From: Phenylobacterium parvum
GTDB lineage: Bacteria > Pseudomonadota > Alphaproteobacteria > Caulobacterales > Caulobacteraceae
NCBI RefSeq assembly: GCF_003150835.1
Contig: NZ_CP029479.1
Coordinates: forward strand, 248,001 to 312,000
DNA: 64,000 nt
Direction of reading: 5' to 3'
This document shows positions 8,821 to 16,876 of the stretch, one piece after another (position 1 is the first letter of the stretch; each line of letters begins with the position of its first letter). The notes beneath the pieces were generated by a model that was not told the origin of the DNA, ran no database searches, and saw only the letters and a list, made by a program, of their open reading frames with translations. Made by a program: the position numbers and the translations under genes.

Positions 8821-9128
8821 GCGATCCGGGTTTCAAGCCTGTCCGTCACGACGGAAATGCGGCCTTGGAAAGGGCGATGCAAAGGCCCGGGTTCAAGGAG
8901 GCCTGGGAAGCCGGCGCCGATGAGTATGCGGCGCTGCGGTCCCTGCTTGAGGCGCGCAAACAGGCGGGCCTGACGCAGGAGGAAATTGCGATCCGGATGG
9001 GGACTTCCAAGAGCGCCGTTTCGCGCCTGGAGAGCTCGCTGCGCGATCCCAAGCACTCGCCAACATTCGAGACAATCCGGCGTTATGCCAAGGCCTGCGG
9101 CAAGCGGGTGGAAATCCAGCTGGTCTGA
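8817..9128 (+). CDS. XRE-family antitoxin (HigA-like)
   Basis: A 103-residue antitoxin partner of the preceding RelE-type toxin. A helix-turn-helix of the Cro/C1 (XRE) type occupies about residues 42-98, with Q-A-G-L-T-Q-E-E-I-A as the first helices and T-S-K-S-A-V-S-R-L-E-S as the recognition helix. The N-terminal 40 residues, which include a short acidic-helical segment, probably wrap the toxin. The ATG lies in an ATGA overlap with the toxin stop and has GGAGGT at 8805-8810 as its ribosome binding site. The protein is expected to neutralise the toxin and repress the operon. The gene ends 13 bp before the stop of ribF, which runs in the opposite direction. Confidence 0.88.
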   Translation: MSDPGFKPVRHDGNAALERAMQRPGFKEAWEAGADEYAALRSLLEARKQAGLTQEEIAIRMGTSKSAVSRLESSLRDPKHSPTFETIRRYAKACGKRVEIQLV

Positions 9129-9141
9129 GACTTGGCTCCGC

Positions 9142-9258
9142 CTACCCCGCCGACAGGATCATCCGCGCCATGGAGGCGTCGTCGTCGATCTGGGCGGTCA
9201 TTTCCTCGAGGGAGGCGAACTTGGCCTCGGGGCGGAGGAAGGCGATGAGGTCGGTCTC
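9142..9258 (-). repeat. ribF-3' direct repeat, right copy (partner of 8352-8468)
   Basis: The last 117 bases of intact ribF are repeated 790 bp to the left at 8352-8468. The first 51 bases of homology (9144-9194) are identical and the rest is diverged. The toxin-antitoxin pair lies exactly between the copies, so recombination between them would delete it cleanly and leave an intact ribF. Confidence 0.85.
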
Positions 9259-10080
9259 GATCACCTGGCCGTAGAGGTCCTCGTCGAAGTCGAAGAGCCA
9301 GACCTCCAGGCGCGGGGCGATCTCGCCGGCGACGGTGGGATTGACGCCGATATTGGCCACGCCGGCCAGGGTGCGGCCGTCGGACAGGCGGGTGCGGGTG
9401 GCGTAGACGCCGAAGCGGGGGGCCACATAGTCGTCCAGCTCGACGTTGGCGGTGGGATAGCCGAGGGTCCGGCCCAGCTGGCGGCCGTGGCGGACCTCAC
9501 CCTCGATGGCGAAGGGCCGGCCGAGGATGCTGGCGGCCAGCTCGGGGCGGCCCTCGCGCAGGGCGTTGCGCACGTCGGTGGAGGAGAACTTGCCCTCGCT
9601 CTCGCCGTCGCCGATCGCCTCGGCCACCGAGACCCCGAAGCCCAGGGCGCCGCCATAGGCCTGCATGGTCGCCGGACTGCCCGAGCGGCCCTTGCCGAAG
9701 GAGATGTCGAAGCCGACCGCCACATGGCGGACACCCAGGCCCTGGTGCAGGACCTGCTCGGCGAAGGCCTGGTCGGACAGCTCGCGCATGACCTCGTCGA
9801 AGGGCAGGAGGTAGAGCCGGTCCACGCCCAGGGCGTCGAGGGCCCGGGCCAGCTGGTCGGGCTTCATCAGCCGGAAGGCCGGGGCGTCGGGCTGGAAGAT
9901 CCGCCGGGGATGAGGCTCAAAGCTGACCACGCCGAGGGGAAGGCCCTGGTCCCGGGCGGCGGCGGCGGCCAGGCCGATCACCGCCTGGTGCCCCCGATGG
10001 ACGCCGTCGAAGTTGCCCAGGGCGATGCTGGCGCCCCGGTCGCCCTGCGACAGTCCCTGCCATCCCCGGATGATGCGCAT
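9142..10080 (-). CDS. ribF: bifunctional riboflavin kinase / FAD synthetase
   Basis: RibF phosphorylates riboflavin to FMN and adenylates FMN to FAD. The 312-residue length is normal. The N-terminal FMN adenylyltransferase domain (about 1-185) has the nucleotidyltransferase signature G-N-F-D-G-V-H-R-G-H (22-31), and the C-terminal flavokinase domain (about 190-305) has G-R-x-L-G-Y-P-T-A-N and G-V-Y-A-T. The start is the ATG at 10080. In most proteobacteria ribF precedes ileS and lspA; here 4.5 kb of foreign DNA lies between them. The 3' end is duplicated on the far side of the toxin-antitoxin pair. FAD made here serves the nearby ETF and acyl-CoA dehydrogenases. Confidence 0.97.
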   Translation of the reverse strand: MRIIRGWQGLSQGDRGASIALGNFDGVHRGHQAVIGLAAAAARDQGLPLGVVSFEPHPRRIFQPDAPAFRLMKPDQLARALDALGVDRLYLLPFDEVMRELSDQAFAEQVLHQGLGVRHVAVGFDISFGKGRSGSPATMQAYGGALGFGVSVAEAIGDGESEGKFSSTDVRNALREGRPELAASILGRPFAIEGEVRHGRQLGRTLGYPTANVELDDYVAPRFGVYATRTRLSDGRTLAGVANIGVNPTVAGEIAPRLEVWLFDFDEDLYGQVIETDLIAFLRPEAKFASLEEMTAQIDDDASMARMILSAG

Positions 10081-10082
10081 GG

Positions 10083-10511
10083 TCAGCCTGCGGCCTCGCG
10101 CCGGGGGGCCAGGACCACGGCCTCGCCCTCGACCACGCGCTTGCCGCCCACCTCGCAGACGGTGGAGAGGGTCACCTCGCCCCGCCTGGGGTCGAGGGCC
10201 TCGACGGTGACGCGGGCGGTGACCGCGTCGCCCGGACGGACCGGGCGGCGGAAGCGCAGGGCCTGGGACAGGTAGATGGTTCCCGGCCCGGGCAGTTGCA
10301 TGCCGATCACCGCCGAGATGTAGGCGCCCGACAGCATGCCGTGGGCGATACGGCCCTTGAAGATCGTGCCCTCGGCATAGGCCTCATCCAGGTGGACCGG
10401 GTTGGCATCCGTGGAGACCGCCGCGAAGGCCTCGATCACCGCCTGGGTGACCGTGCGGGTGATCTCGGCGCTGTCGCCGACGGAAAGGTCCTCGAAGAAA
10501 CGTCCCTGCAT
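10083..10511 (-). CDS. MaoC-like (R)-specific enoyl-CoA hydratase
   Basis: A 142-residue single hot-dog domain protein of the MaoC/PhaJ type that hydrates enoyl-CoA to (R)-3-hydroxyacyl-CoA or acts on related thioesters. The hydratase-2 signature is visible: D-x-N-P-V-H-L-D (about 35-42) supplies the catalytic Asp, and a G-R-I-A-H-G-M-L-S-G block (about 53-62) supplies the catalytic His. The length matches single-domain PhaJ proteins. The stop lies 2 bp before the ribF start, so the two are cotranscribed. The product could channel beta-oxidation intermediates to polyhydroxyalkanoate, which fits the acyl-CoA genes a few kb away, but the substrate cannot be read from the sequence. Confidence 0.9.
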   Translation of the reverse strand: MQGRFFEDLSVGDSAEITRTVTQAVIEAFAAVSTDANPVHLDEAYAEGTIFKGRIAHGMLSGAYISAVIGMQLPGPGTIYLSQALRFRRPVRPGDAVTARVTVEALDPRRGEVTLSTVCEVGGKRVVEGEAVVLAPRREAAG

Positions 10512-10536
10512 GCGGCTCTCCCCTGGCTCCGACAGT

Positions 10537-11433
10537 CTAGCGGGCGCCGCCGCCGGCGCGAAGGGGGCCGGTCCAGTCCAGGCCGGCGCTGGCCCAGCGC
10601 GCGCCCCCCCCGGCCTGGGCCAGGAGACTGCGGGCGGCGTCCATGTCCAGGCCCTGCGGACCCAGGAGCTCGGCGCCGTGGATGCCGCCGGCCACGAACA
10701 GGACGTCGAGGTCCTGGGCGTTGGCGCCGCGGATGTCGGTGGGGATGCCGTCCCCGATGCAGAGGATACGGCGGCGGTCCACCGGCCGGCCCAGCCGGGC
10801 CTCGGCCTCGGCGATGCAGAGGTCGTAGATGGGGGCGTGGGGCTTGCCGGCCATGCGCACCTCGCCGCCGAGGTCGGCGTAGAGCTGGGCCAGGGCGCCG
10901 GCGCAGGGGATCAGCCGGTCGCCCCTCTGCACCACGAGGTCGGGGTTGGCGCAGAGCAGGGGCAGGCGGCGGGGCAGGATGGCCTCGAAGCGCGCGCGAT
11001 AGTCCTCGGCCGTCTCGGTCTCGTCGTCGTAGGGGCCGGTGACGCAGATCAAGGCGGCGGCCTCGGGACCGGACAGGTCAAGGCCGAGGCCGGCGTAGAG
11101 AGGGGCGTCCCGGTCCGGCCCGATGGCCCAGACCGGGCCGGGCGCCCGCTCGGCCAGGAGGGTCCGGGTGGCGTCGCCCGAGGTGATCATGGCGCTCCAG
11201 GCGGCGCGGGACACGCCCAGGGCGTCCAGCTGTGGAACCACGTCGGCGGCGGGTCGCGGGGCGTTGGAGATCAGGATGACCGGCCCGCGGCTTTCGGCGA
11301 ATGCGGCCAGGGCCCGGCAGGCGGGCTCGAAGCGCTCGCGGCCATTGTGGATGACGCCCCAGACGTCGGACAGGACCACGTCGTAGCGGTCGGCGATTTC
11401 GTCCAGGCCCTGGATCGGCTCGGGAAGGCTCAT
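10537..11433 (-). CDS. HAD-IIA family hydrolase (TIGR01459 type)
   Basis: A 298-residue HAD phosphatase of the NagD-like class IIA. Motif I is degenerate at its first position: the usual D-x-D-G-V reads L-S-D-V-W-G-V-I-H-N, where Asp is kept as the nucleophile. A cap domain is inserted between motif II (I-S-N-A-P-R) and motif III (A-G-K-P-H-A-P-I-Y). Motif IV is I-G-D-G-I-P-T-D-I. This arrangement, with D-V-W-G-V-I-H-N-G, marks the alphaproteobacterial TIGR01459 subgroup, whose substrate is unknown. It lies upstream of the MaoC gene and ribF on the same strand with a 25-bp gap, so it likely heads that operon. Confidence 0.88.
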   Translation of the reverse strand: MSLPEPIQGLDEIADRYDVVLSDVWGVIHNGRERFEPACRALAAFAESRGPVILISNAPRPAADVVPQLDALGVSRAAWSAMITSGDATRTLLAERAPGPVWAIGPDRDAPLYAGLGLDLSGPEAAALICVTGPYDDETETAEDYRARFEAILPRRLPLLCANPDLVVQRGDRLIPCAGALAQLYADLGGEVRMAGKPHAPIYDLCIAEAEARLGRPVDRRRILCIGDGIPTDIRGANAQDLDVLFVAGGIHGAELLGPQGLDMDAARSLLAQAGGGARWASAGLDWTGPLRAGGGAR

Positions 11434-11522
11434 GACCCGGGGCGGTAGCCGCCCCGCCCTCAGCGGTCAACCGGTCAGGAGCCGCGAGGCGGTTTCTCAG
11501 GCCCGCTTCTCAGGCCCCCTTC

Positions 11523-12782
11523 TCAGGCCCGCTCGCCAGCCCGGCGGCGCAGGGGCGCCTGGAGGTAGTCTGCGGGCGGATCGGTCTCGGCGAGGATGGC
11601 GCCGCGGATGGCCCGGGGCTCGCCGAACAGGTGGCCCTGGCCAAAGGCGATGTCGAGCTCGAGCACCTCGACGGTCTGGCGCTCGTCCTCGATCTTCTCG
11701 GCGATGATGTCCACGCCGTAGCGGCGGGCCAAGGTGGCGAAGTCCTGGGCGGCCAGGTCGGGCAGGGCGCGGAAGACCGGGCCCTCGCCGCTCTCGACGA
11801 TCTCGTCCTGCAGGGACTGGGCGCCGATCTTCAGGAACCGGACATCGCTGCGGGCCAGTTCCTGGAAGTCCATGTCCAGCCGACGGACCTTGTCGAGGCT
11901 GAAACGGAAGCCCAGCTCGGCCAGCCGCGCCATGTTGCGCGCCGCGGTCGAGGTGCGGGTGTCGTAGGCCGACTGGCCGATCTCGAAGATGACCGAGCCG
12001 GCGAGGTCTCGGTTCTGGGCCATCAGCTCGAGGAACTGGGGGAAGAACCCCTCGTCGGACAGGGAGCTGGTGGAGATGTTGCAGAAGATCCCGACCTTCT
12101 TGTCGGTCTGGGCCAGCCGCCGGACGATCTGCACGCAGCGGAAGAGGAGGAGGTTGTCCACCGCCGCCACGAGGCCCTCGGGCTCGGCGACGGTCAGGAA
12201 CTCGGCCGGCATGAGTACGCGGCCGCTCTCGTCCCGCAGGCGGGTGTAGCTTTCGTAGAAGAGGGTCCGCCGCTGGGGCAGGTTGACCACCGGCTGGAGG
12301 TAGAGGTCGACCCGGCCGCTGACCAGGGCCTCGCGCACGGTCTGCAGGCGCTCGCGCCAACCGGGCCGGGCGCCGTCGGCGGGTCCGCCGACAACCCCGT
12401 CGGCCAGCCGCTCGTCGAGCCGTTCGCTCATGCGGGTGACCAGGTCCTCGAGCATCTGCACCTCGGTGCTGAGCTCTTCGGATCGGCGCTGGGCGTCGAG
12501 GGCGACGGTCTCGAGCACCTCGCCCACCCGGGCGTCGATCTGCTCGATCTGGCCCACCAGCAGGCGATGGGCGTGGCGCAGGGTCTCAACCTCCTTGCGC
12601 AGGGCCGACTGACCCAGGACGCCGGTTATGAGGCCGTGGAAGGTGAAGCAGAGGCCCAGGGCGCCGGCGAGCCCGGCCACGCCGGCGCCCCAGCCGCCGC
12701 CGTTGCGCCAGATCAGGACCGCAAAGATCAGCGACAGGCTGAAATAGCTTGCGGTCAGCAGCGGCAGAATGAGGCGTCTCAT
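11523..12782 (-). CDS. tipF: TipF-like polar flagellum assembly protein with degenerate EAL domain
   Basis: A 419-residue membrane protein: two transmembrane segments (about 5-26 and 31-57), a coiled-coil region (about 60-125), then an EAL domain (about 150-400). The EAL core is degenerate: E-A-L reads E-S-Y, the D-D-F-G loop is replaced by S-L-D-K-V, and only the A-E-K-I-E-D-E block resembles the usual A-E-G-V-E-T. It should therefore bind c-di-GMP without hydrolysing it. This layout and the N-terminal sequence match Caulobacter TipF, a c-di-GMP receptor that positions flagellar assembly at the new pole with TipN. A TTAACCAT element, a CtrA half-site, lies 37 bp upstream. The gene stands alone, about 90 bp upstream of the HAD gene. 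Confidence 0.85.
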   Translation of the reverse strand: MRRLILPLLTASYFSLSLIFAVLIWRNGGGWGAGVAGLAGALGLCFTFHGLITGVLGQSALRKEVETLRHAHRLLVGQIEQIDARVGEVLETVALDAQRRSEELSTEVQMLEDLVTRMSERLDERLADGVVGGPADGARPGWRERLQTVREALVSGRVDLYLQPVVNLPQRRTLFYESYTRLRDESGRVLMPAEFLTVAEPEGLVAAVDNLLLFRCVQIVRRLAQTDKKVGIFCNISTSSLSDEGFFPQFLELMAQNRDLAGSVIFEIGQSAYDTRTSTAARNMARLAELGFRFSLDKVRRLDMDFQELARSDVRFLKIGAQSLQDEIVESGEGPVFRALPDLAAQDFATLARRYGVDIIAEKIEDERQTVEVLELDIAFGQGHLFGEPRAIRGAILAETDPPADYLQAPLRRRAGERA

Positions 12783-12818
12783 GGTCCCGCCCGTCCCCGA
12801 ATCACACCGGAGTATCGG

Positions 12819-12826
12819 TTAACCAT
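12819..12826 (+). promoter_or_regulatory. candidate CtrA half-site upstream of tipF
   Basis: TTAACCAT matches the known Caulobacter CtrA half-site. It sits 37 bp upstream of the tipF ATG, in the 128-bp gap between tipF and the hydroxyacyl-CoA dehydrogenase gene. A second TTAA at the canonical spacing is not present, so binding would rest on the half-site alone. The gene downstream is a cell-cycle-linked flagellar factor, which makes control by CtrA plausible. Confidence 0.35.
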
Positions 12827-12910
12827 GATGGACTTGTCGAACGGGAAAATCGCGCCCCGTCAGGGGCTTCGCGCGAATCCCCCTTGCGCCGGCCGGGCCA
12901 GGGCTGAGGT

Positions 12911-13789
12911 TCAGCGGGTCGGGACAGGCGTCTCGCCGCGATAGTCGTAGAAGCCCCTGCCGGCCTTGCGGCCCAGCCAGCCGGCCTCGACATACTTGGT
13001 CAGCAGGGGACAGGGCCGGTACTTGGAGTCGGCCAGGCCCTCATAGAGGACGTTCATGATCGACAGGACGGTGTCCAGGCCGATGAAATCGCCCAGCTCG
13101 AGCGGCCCCATGGGATGGTTGGCTCCCAGCTTCATGGCCGTGTCGATGGCCTCCACCGTGCCGACGCCCTCGTAGAGGGTGTAGATGGCCTCGTTGATCA
13201 TCGGCACCAGGACGCGGTTGACGATGAAGGCCGGGAAGTCCTCGGCGTTGGCGGTGGTCTTGCCCAGGGACCGGGCGAAGTTGACGGCGGTCTCGTAGGT
13301 CGGCGCGTCGGTGGCGATGCCCCGGATGATCTCCACCAGCTTCATGAGCGGCACGGGGTTCATGAAGTGCAGGCCGATGAACCGCTCGGGGCGGTCGGTG
13401 GCCGCCGCCAGCCGGGTGATGGAGATGGAGGAGGTGTTGGAGGCCAGGAGGGTGTTGGGGCCGAGATGGGGCGACAGGGCGCGGAAGATCGACTTCTTGA
13501 CCTCCTCGCTCTCGGTGGCGGCCTCGATGACGAGGTCGGCGGCGCCGACGACCTGGAGCTCGGGCGCGGCTTGGATGCGCGCCTGGGCGGCTTCCATCTC
13601 CTGGGGGGTGATGATCTCCCGGGAGACCTGACGGGTCAGGTTCCGGCCGATCAGCTCGCGGCTGGCGGTGATGCGGTCGGGGCTGACGTCGTGCAGCAGG
13701 ACCTCGTAGCCGCCCAGGGCCACCACATGGGCGATGCCCGATCCCATCTGACCCGCGCCGATGACGCCGACCGTCCTGATACCCGCCAT
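12911..13789 (-). CDS. hbdA: 3-hydroxybutyryl-CoA dehydrogenase
   Basis: This soluble NAD(P)-dependent enzyme interconverts acetoacetyl-CoA and (S)-3-hydroxybutyryl-CoA. The 292 residues have the normal length. The N-terminal Rossmann fold starts with [12 protein letters not shown] (8-19). Conserved blocks include [22 protein letters not shown] with the catalytic His (about 141), and [14 protein letters not shown] in the C-terminal dimer domain. It stands just downstream of etfBA but behind a strong terminator, so it has its own promoter. A GCTGC-N3-GCAGC site about 85 bp upstream of the ATG matches the PhaR operator. It could serve butyrate/PHB metabolism or beta-oxidation. Confidence 0.95.
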   Translation of the reverse strand: MAGIRTVGVIGAGQMGSGIAHVVALGGYEVLLHDVSPDRITASRELIGRNLTRQVSREIITPQEMEAAQARIQAAPELQVVGAADLVIEAATESEEVKKSIFRALSPHLGPNTLLASNTSSISITRLAAATDRPERFIGLHFMNPVPLMKLVEIIRGIATDAPTYETAVNFARSLGKTTANAEDFPAFIVNRVLVPMINEAIYTLYEGVGTVEAIDTAMKLGANHPMGPLELGDFIGLDTVLSIMNVLYEGLADSKYRPCPLLTKYVEAGWLGRKAGRGFYDYRGETPVPTR

Positions 13790-13872
13790 GAACGTAACCC
13801 CGCGAAGGCGGCTCTCCGGCCGCGTTTAGGGGGCGCACCCTAGAACCGTGTTGCGGCGCCGCCAAGCGATTT

Positions 13873-13885
13873 GCTGCATCGCAGC
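13873..13885. promoter_or_regulatory. candidate PhaR-type operator (CTGC-N3-GCAG)
   Basis: GCTGCATCGCAGC is a perfect 5-bp inverted repeat with a 3-bp centre and contains CTGC-N3-GCAG, the motif described for PhaR in Rhodobacter. It lies about 85 bp upstream of the 3-hydroxybutyryl-CoA dehydrogenase start. Related TGCATTGCA palindromes lie before etfB and in the typA upstream region. Confidence 0.4.
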
Positions 13886-13904
13886 GCGGCGGGGTTCCGG
13901 GCAT

Positions 13905-13938
13905 GAAAAAGGGGGGCGCGGTGACCGCACCCCCCTTT
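13905..13938 (-). terminator. intrinsic terminator after etfBA
   Basis: On the minus strand a stem of six G and six C pairs around a GTGCGGTCACCGCG centre is followed by TTTTTC. It lies 26 bp after the etfA stop codon and separates etfBA from the hydroxyacyl-CoA dehydrogenase gene. Confidence 0.85.
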
Positions 13939-13963
13939 CCGGAGTTCGAAACCCGTGGCCGGC

Positions 13964-14908
13964 TTACCTGCCGGCGGCGGCCAGGGCGTCCATCAGCTCG
14001 GGCACGGCGGCCTTGTAGTCGGCCACCAGGCCCAGGTCGGCGACCTGGAAGATGGGGGCGTCGCCGTCCTTGTTGATGGCCACGATGACCTTGGAGTCCT
14101 TCATGCCCGCCAGGTGCTGGATGGCGCCCGAGATGCCGATGGCGACATAGAGCTCGGGGGCCACGACCTTGCCGGTCTGGCCGACCTGGTAGTCGTTGGG
14201 GGCGTAGCCCGCATCCACGGCGGCCCGGCTGGCGCCGACGGCCGCGCCCAGCTTGTCGGCCAGGGGCTCGATGACCCGCTGGAACTCCTCGGCGGAGCCC
14301 ATGGCCCGGCCGCCGGAGACGACGATCTTGGCGGCGGTCAGCTCGGGACGGGCCGACTTGACGATCTGCTGGCCGACAAAGGTGGTCTTGCCGGCGCCGG
14401 GACCCGCATCGATGGTCTCGATCGCGGCGGACCCGCCTTCGGCCGCGGCCTTGAAGTTGGTGGCCCGGACGGTCAGCACCTTCTTGGCGTCCGCGGACTG
14501 GACGGTCTCCAGGGCGTTGCCGGCGTAGATCGGGCGCACGAAGGTGGAGCCATCGACGACCTCGACCACCTCGGTGATCTGGGCGACGTCGAGCTTGGCC
14601 GCCACGCGGGGCGAGAAGCTCTTGCCCAGGGAGGTGGCGGGGGTCAGCAGGGCGTCGTAGCCGGCCATCAGCGGGACGACCAGGGCGCTGATCGCCTCGG
14701 GCAGGCCCTGGCCCAGGGCGTCGCTCTCGGCATGCAGGACCTTGCGGACCCCGGCGATGCCGGCGGCGGCCTTGGCCACGTCGCCGGCGCCCTTGCCGGC
14801 GACCAGCACATCGACGTCGCCGGACAGGGCGAGGGCGGCGGTGACGGTCTTGTGGGTCCCGTCCTTGAGCGTGGCGTTGTCGTGATCAGCGAAAACCAGA
14901 ACAGCCAT
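13964..14908 (-). CDS. etfA: electron transfer flavoprotein alpha subunit
   Basis: EtfA binds FAD and with EtfB carries electrons from acyl-CoA dehydrogenases to ETF-quinone oxidoreductase. The 314 residues are of normal length. The C-terminal FAD domain has S-G-G-R-A-M-G (about 198-204), [22 protein letters not shown], and the final [18 protein letters not shown] block. The ATG overlaps the etfB stop by one base (TGATG), so the subunits are translationally coupled. A terminator follows. Several clients are near: the acyl-CoA dehydrogenase at 16.9 kb and another at the right edge. Confidence 0.98.
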   Translation of the reverse strand: MAVLVFADHDNATLKDGTHKTVTAALALSGDVDVLVAGKGAGDVAKAAAGIAGVRKVLHAESDALGQGLPEAISALVVPLMAGYDALLTPATSLGKSFSPRVAAKLDVAQITEVVEVVDGSTFVRPIYAGNALETVQSADAKKVLTVRATNFKAAAEGGSAAIETIDAGPGAGKTTFVGQQIVKSARPELTAAKIVVSGGRAMGSAEEFQRVIEPLADKLGAAVGASRAAVDAGYAPNDYQVGQTGKVVAPELYVAIGISGAIQHLAGMKDSKVIVAINKDGDAPIFQVADLGLVADYKAAVPELMDALAAAGR

Positions 14909-15654
14909 CAGATCACCCCGTTGGACTTGAGGTTGGAAACGATTTCAGCAGCACTCTCGACCTTGACGCCGCCGCTGCGCTTGGGCGGCTCGGCGACCTT
15001 GACCACCTTGAGGCGCGGGGCGGTGTCGACGCCGACCGCCGACAGCTCCTTCACGTCGAGGGGCTTCTTCTTGGCCTTCATGATGTTCGGCAGCGAGGCG
15101 TAGCGCGGCTCGTTGAGGCGCAGGTCGGCGGTGATGACCGCCGGCAGGGCCACGTCCACGGTCTGCAGGCCGCCGTCGATCTCGCGGGTCACCTTGGCCG
15201 AGCCGGCCGACAGGACGATTTCCGAGGCGAAGACCGCCTGGGGCCAATCCAGCAGGGCCGACAGCATCTGGCCGGTGGCGTTGTTGTCGCCGTCGATGGC
15301 CTGCTTGCCCATGATGACCGCGTCGGGGGCTTCCTCGGTGATCACCGCGGCGAGGACCTTGGCCACCGCGAGGGGCTCGAGGTCCTGGTCGGTCTGGATC
15401 AGGATGGCGCGGTCGGCGCCCATGGCCAGGGCCGTCCGCAGGGTTTCCTGGGCCTGGGCCGGGCCGATGGAGACGGCGACGACCTCGGTCGCGGCGCCCT
15501 TCTCCTTCTGGCGGACGGCCTCTTCGACCGCGATCTCGCAGAACGGGTTCATGGCCATCTTCACATTGGCCAGGTCGACACCGGTCTGATCGGCCTTGAC
15601 CCGAACCTTGACGTTGTAGTCGATGACCCGCTTTACGGGCACGAGGACCTTCAT
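14908..15654 (-). CDS. etfB: electron transfer flavoprotein beta subunit
   Basis: The 248-residue beta subunit binds AMP structurally and docks to dehydrogenases. Typical features are [12 protein letters not shown] at the N-terminus, [11 protein letters not shown] near residue 36, a D-G-D-N-N-A-T-G-Q block and the [17 protein letters not shown] recognition-loop segment that anchors ETF to its partners. It is the first gene of the etfBA operon. The divergent gap to the small membrane protein (15655-15777) contains a perfect TTGCATTGCAA palindrome about 20 bp upstream of this start, a candidate operator. Confidence 0.98.
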   Translation of the reverse strand: MKVLVPVKRVIDYNVKVRVKADQTGVDLANVKMAMNPFCEIAVEEAVRQKEKGAATEVVAVSIGPAQAQETLRTALAMGADRAILIQTDQDLEPLAVAKVLAAVITEEAPDAVIMGKQAIDGDNNATGQMLSALLDWPQAVFASEIVLSAGSAKVTREIDGGLQTVDVALPAVITADLRLNEPRYASLPNIMKAKKKPLDVKELSAVGVDTAPRLKVVKVAEPPKRSGGVKVESAAEIVSNLKSNGVI

Positions 15655-15674
15655 GGCTTCGCTAGCGCCTCAAA

Positions 15675-15685
15675 TTGCATTGCAA
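15675..15685. promoter_or_regulatory. TTGCATTGCAA palindrome upstream of etfB
   Basis: An 11-bp perfect palindrome (TTGCA-T-TGCAA) lies about 20 bp upstream of the etfB ATG. Its core TGCATTGCA recurs at 25743-25751. It resembles TGC-rich PhaR-type operators and is well placed to act as a repressor site. Confidence 0.35.
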
Positions 15686-15777
15686 CAAATGGAACCGGGT
15701 GGGGCATAACCAATCCGGCGAGGTTTGCAAGCTCCGGGCGCGTTCGGAGCCGCCAGAGGGCCTTCAGGAGTCGAGAG

Positions 15778-16056
15778 ATGTCGAAACTCATCCGCCAGGT
15801 GTTCCGCATCACCGCCGCCGTCTTTGTCGTCGTCAGCCTTGTCATGGTGGTGATCCAGCTGGTCTGGATCGACCCGGGCCGGGAGTGCGAGCAGGCCGGC
15901 AAGTGGTGGGACTGGCGCCAGCGCACCTGCGCCCAACCGATCCTGATCTCGGACATCACCGGACGGCCGATCACCGACCGCAAGAGCCATGACGCCGCCA
16001 AGGCCGACGCCCGCACGCGAGAGTCCGGGACCCCGGAGGCCGCAAAGCCGGACTGA
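15778..16056 (+). CDS. small single-pass membrane protein of unknown function
   Basis: A 92-residue protein with one hydrophobic segment (about 9-30) after a basic N-terminus, then a short domain with Cys37 and Cys51 (E-C-E-Q-A-G-K-W-W-D-W and R-T-C-A-Q-P) that could form a periplasmic disulfide. The C-terminal third is charged and probably disordered. AGGAG lies 8 bp upstream of the ATG and third positions are GC-rich, so the gene looks real. It is divergent from etfB and convergent with the cobalamin adenosyltransferase. I do not recognise the family. Confidence 0.75.
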   Translation: MSKLIRQVFRITAAVFVVVSLVMVVIQLVWIDPGRECEQAGKWWDWRQRTCAQPILISDITGRPITDRKSHDAAKADARTRESGTPEAAKPD

Positions 16057-16076
16057 GGGGCCGCAGACCCTTCCGT

Positions 16077-16649
16077 CTAGGCCTCCCGCGTGGCCCCAGC
16101 CTTCCAGAGGACGTCGGCGCGGCCCTGGTCGTTGGCGACGCGGGCGGCGACGAAGAGCAGGTCGGACAGCCGGTTGAGATATCGCAGGGCCGGGCCGCTG
16201 ACCGGCTCGCCGGCGGCCGCCAGGGCGACGGCGCTGCGCTCGGCCCGGCGCGCGACGGTGCGGGCCAGGTGCAGGAAGGCGGCGGCGGCGCTCCCCCCTG
16301 GCAGGACGAAGGAGGTCAGCTCGCCCAGGCCCGCGTTCAGGACGTCGATCTCCTGCTCCAGGCGGGCGACCTGCGAATCCAGGATGCGCAGGGCCCGATC
16401 CTCGGCCGGACCCGGCGGGGTGGCGAGGTCGGCGCCGAGGTCGAACATCTCGTTCTGCAGACGGGCCAGCAGGGGATCGAGGGGCGTCCCGGCGGTGTGC
16501 AGGCGCACCAGTCCCAGGCAGGCGTTGGCCTCGTCGACGTCGCCGTAGGCCGCCACGCGCAGGTCGCCCTTGGAGACCTCGGCCCCCGAGGCCAGGCGGG
16601 TGGTCCCGGCGTCCCCGGTCCGGGTGTAGATGCGGTTGATCAGGACCAC
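16077..16649 (-). CDS. pduO: PduO-type cob(I)yrinic acid a,c-diamide adenosyltransferase
   Basis: The enzyme transfers the adenosyl group of ATP to cob(I)alamin to give adenosylcobalamin. The 190-residue length fits PduO-type proteins. The N-terminal ATP-binding T-R-T-G-D-A-G-T-T (about 8-16), D-V-D-E-A-N-A (37-43), R-R-A-E-R (134-138) and the R-Y-L-N-R-L-S-D-L-L-F-V-A-A-R helix (154-168) are all present. The start is GTG, 3 bp after the stop of the HIG1-domain gene, so they are cotranscribed with the acyl-CoA dehydrogenase upstream. If that dehydrogenase is methylsuccinyl-CoA dehydrogenase, the pathway needs adenosylcobalamin mutases, which would explain the pairing. Confidence 0.95.
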   Translation of the reverse strand: MVLINRIYTRTGDAGTTRLASGAEVSKGDLRVAAYGDVDEANACLGLVRLHTAGTPLDPLLARLQNEMFDLGADLATPPGPAEDRALRILDSQVARLEQEIDVLNAGLGELTSFVLPGGSAAAAFLHLARTVARRAERSAVALAAAGEPVSGPALRYLNRLSDLLFVAARVANDQGRADVLWKAGATREA

Positions 16650-16652
16650 GGC

Positions 16653-16856
16653 TCAGCCCGCCTGCTGGCGCCACCAGAGGGCGGCGGCCAGTATGGCCAC
16701 GGCGATGGCCTGGGTCAGGACCCGAAGGCGCATCAGCCGGTTGGAGTAGGAGCGGCCGAAGTCCCCGCCGCGGAACAGGGCGTACAGGCCAAATCCGAGG
16801 GTCACGAGCACGACCAGGAGGGCCACGGGGATCAGGTACTTGAAGACCAAGTCCAT
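16653..16856 (-). CDS. HIG1-domain / twin-transmembrane small protein
   Basis: A 67-residue protein with two hydrophobic helices (about 6-28 and 46-62) joined by a short basic loop with the pattern R-S-Y-S-N-R-L-M-R-L-R-V. This fits the HIG1 domain family, whose alphaproteobacterial members associate with respiratory complexes such as cytochrome oxidase. It is located between the acyl-CoA dehydrogenase and the cobalamin adenosyltransferase genes and shares their operon. The exact partner is unknown. Confidence 0.82.
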   Translation of the reverse strand: MDLVFKYLIPVALLVVLVTLGFGLYALFRGGDFGRSYSNRLMRLRVLTQAIAVAILAAALWWRQQAG

Positions 16857-16876
16857 GGGATGTCCTTTCCGGACGA

